Positions 5,684 through 5,806 of a stretch of 5,806 bases of DNA are shown one piece after another. The stretch lies in assembly GCA_023255165.1 (NCBI GenBank), contig JALRJD010000191.1:1-5806 (forward strand), given 5' to 3'. Both the position numbers and the translations under genes were made by a program. The notes beneath the pieces were generated by a model. That model searched no databases, was not told where the DNA came from, and saw only the letters and a program-made list of their open reading frames with translations. The first letter of the stretch is position 1, and each line of letters begins with the position of its first letter. This DNA comes from Porticoccaceae bacterium (GTDB lineage Bacteria > Pseudomonadota > Gammaproteobacteria > Pseudomonadales > Porticoccaceae).

Positions 5684-5806
5684 TTAATTCAAGTCCGGCC
5701 GCGTCACGCTGTAAGCCCAGTAAAACGCAACAAACTGCAGCGCCAAACGCACATAGAGCGCCACTACCGGAATATCCGGAAACAGTTCCGGGTTAAACGC
5801 CATATG
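5684..5806 (-). CDS. Uncharacterised protein, C-terminal 40 codons, probable membrane segment (runs off the right edge)
   Basis: The minus strand is open from the window edge to a TAA at 5684-5686. The end of the protein contains ELFPDIPVVALYVRLALQF and then VAFYWAYSVTRPDLN. The stretch from about PVVALYVRL to FYWAYS is hydrophobic enough for one transmembrane helix, so this is likely the tail of an integral membrane protein such as a transporter. An ATG at 5803 could make a 39-residue small protein, but continuation beyond the window is more likely. It reads in the same direction as the radical SAM gene and may share its transcript. The family cannot be recognised from so little. Confidence 0.6.
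   Translation of the reverse strand, partial: HMAFNPELFPDIPVVALYVRLALQFVAFYWAYSVTRPDLN

Overview
The window looks like chromosomal DNA from a Gram-negative, probably marine gammaproteobacterium. That placement is an inference. It rests on a TonB-dependent outer-membrane receptor of the EEVIVTAQ type, a long acyl-CoA dehydrogenase of the DmdC/FadE5-like group, moderate GC content and compact gene packing. No mobile element, CRISPR array, tRNA or rRNA was seen.

Layout from left to right: (1) the 5' end of a TonB-dependent receptor gene on the minus strand, running off the left edge; (2) a 207-base spacer with about six 12-bp degenerate tandem repeats; (3) a complete 592-residue acyl-CoA dehydrogenase gene on the minus strand with a GTG start; (4) a 151-base divergent regulatory region with a perfect 12-bp palindrome between two candidate -10 elements; (5) a tight plus-strand operon of three genes: an MTAP-family nucleoside phosphorylase, a TIGR04283-like family-2 glycosyltransferase and a TIGR04282-like (CofC-like) transferase, the last two overlapping by ATGA; (6) a convergent minus-strand radical SAM gene ending 18 bases from the operon; (7) a short spacer with a 14-bp tandem direct repeat; (8) the last codons of a minus-strand gene, probably for a membrane protein, running off the right edge.

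The most interesting part is 2377-5606. A nucleoside phosphorylase, the two 'rSAM/selenodomain-associated' transferases and a radical SAM protein are the combination of families linked to arsenosugar-type biosynthesis. In that chemistry a radical SAM enzyme forms a 5'-substituted 5'-deoxyadenosine, a phosphorylase removes adenine, and transferases add an aglycone. Here the radical SAM protein does not look like textbook ArsS but shares a Cys-rich C-terminal layout. The family-2 transferase has also lost its usual DGGSxD nucleotide-binding motif to a Thr/Pro-rich linker. This may be a divergent version of the pathway or a related one with a different product. The acyl-CoA dehydrogenase and the receptor are probably a separate functional unit.
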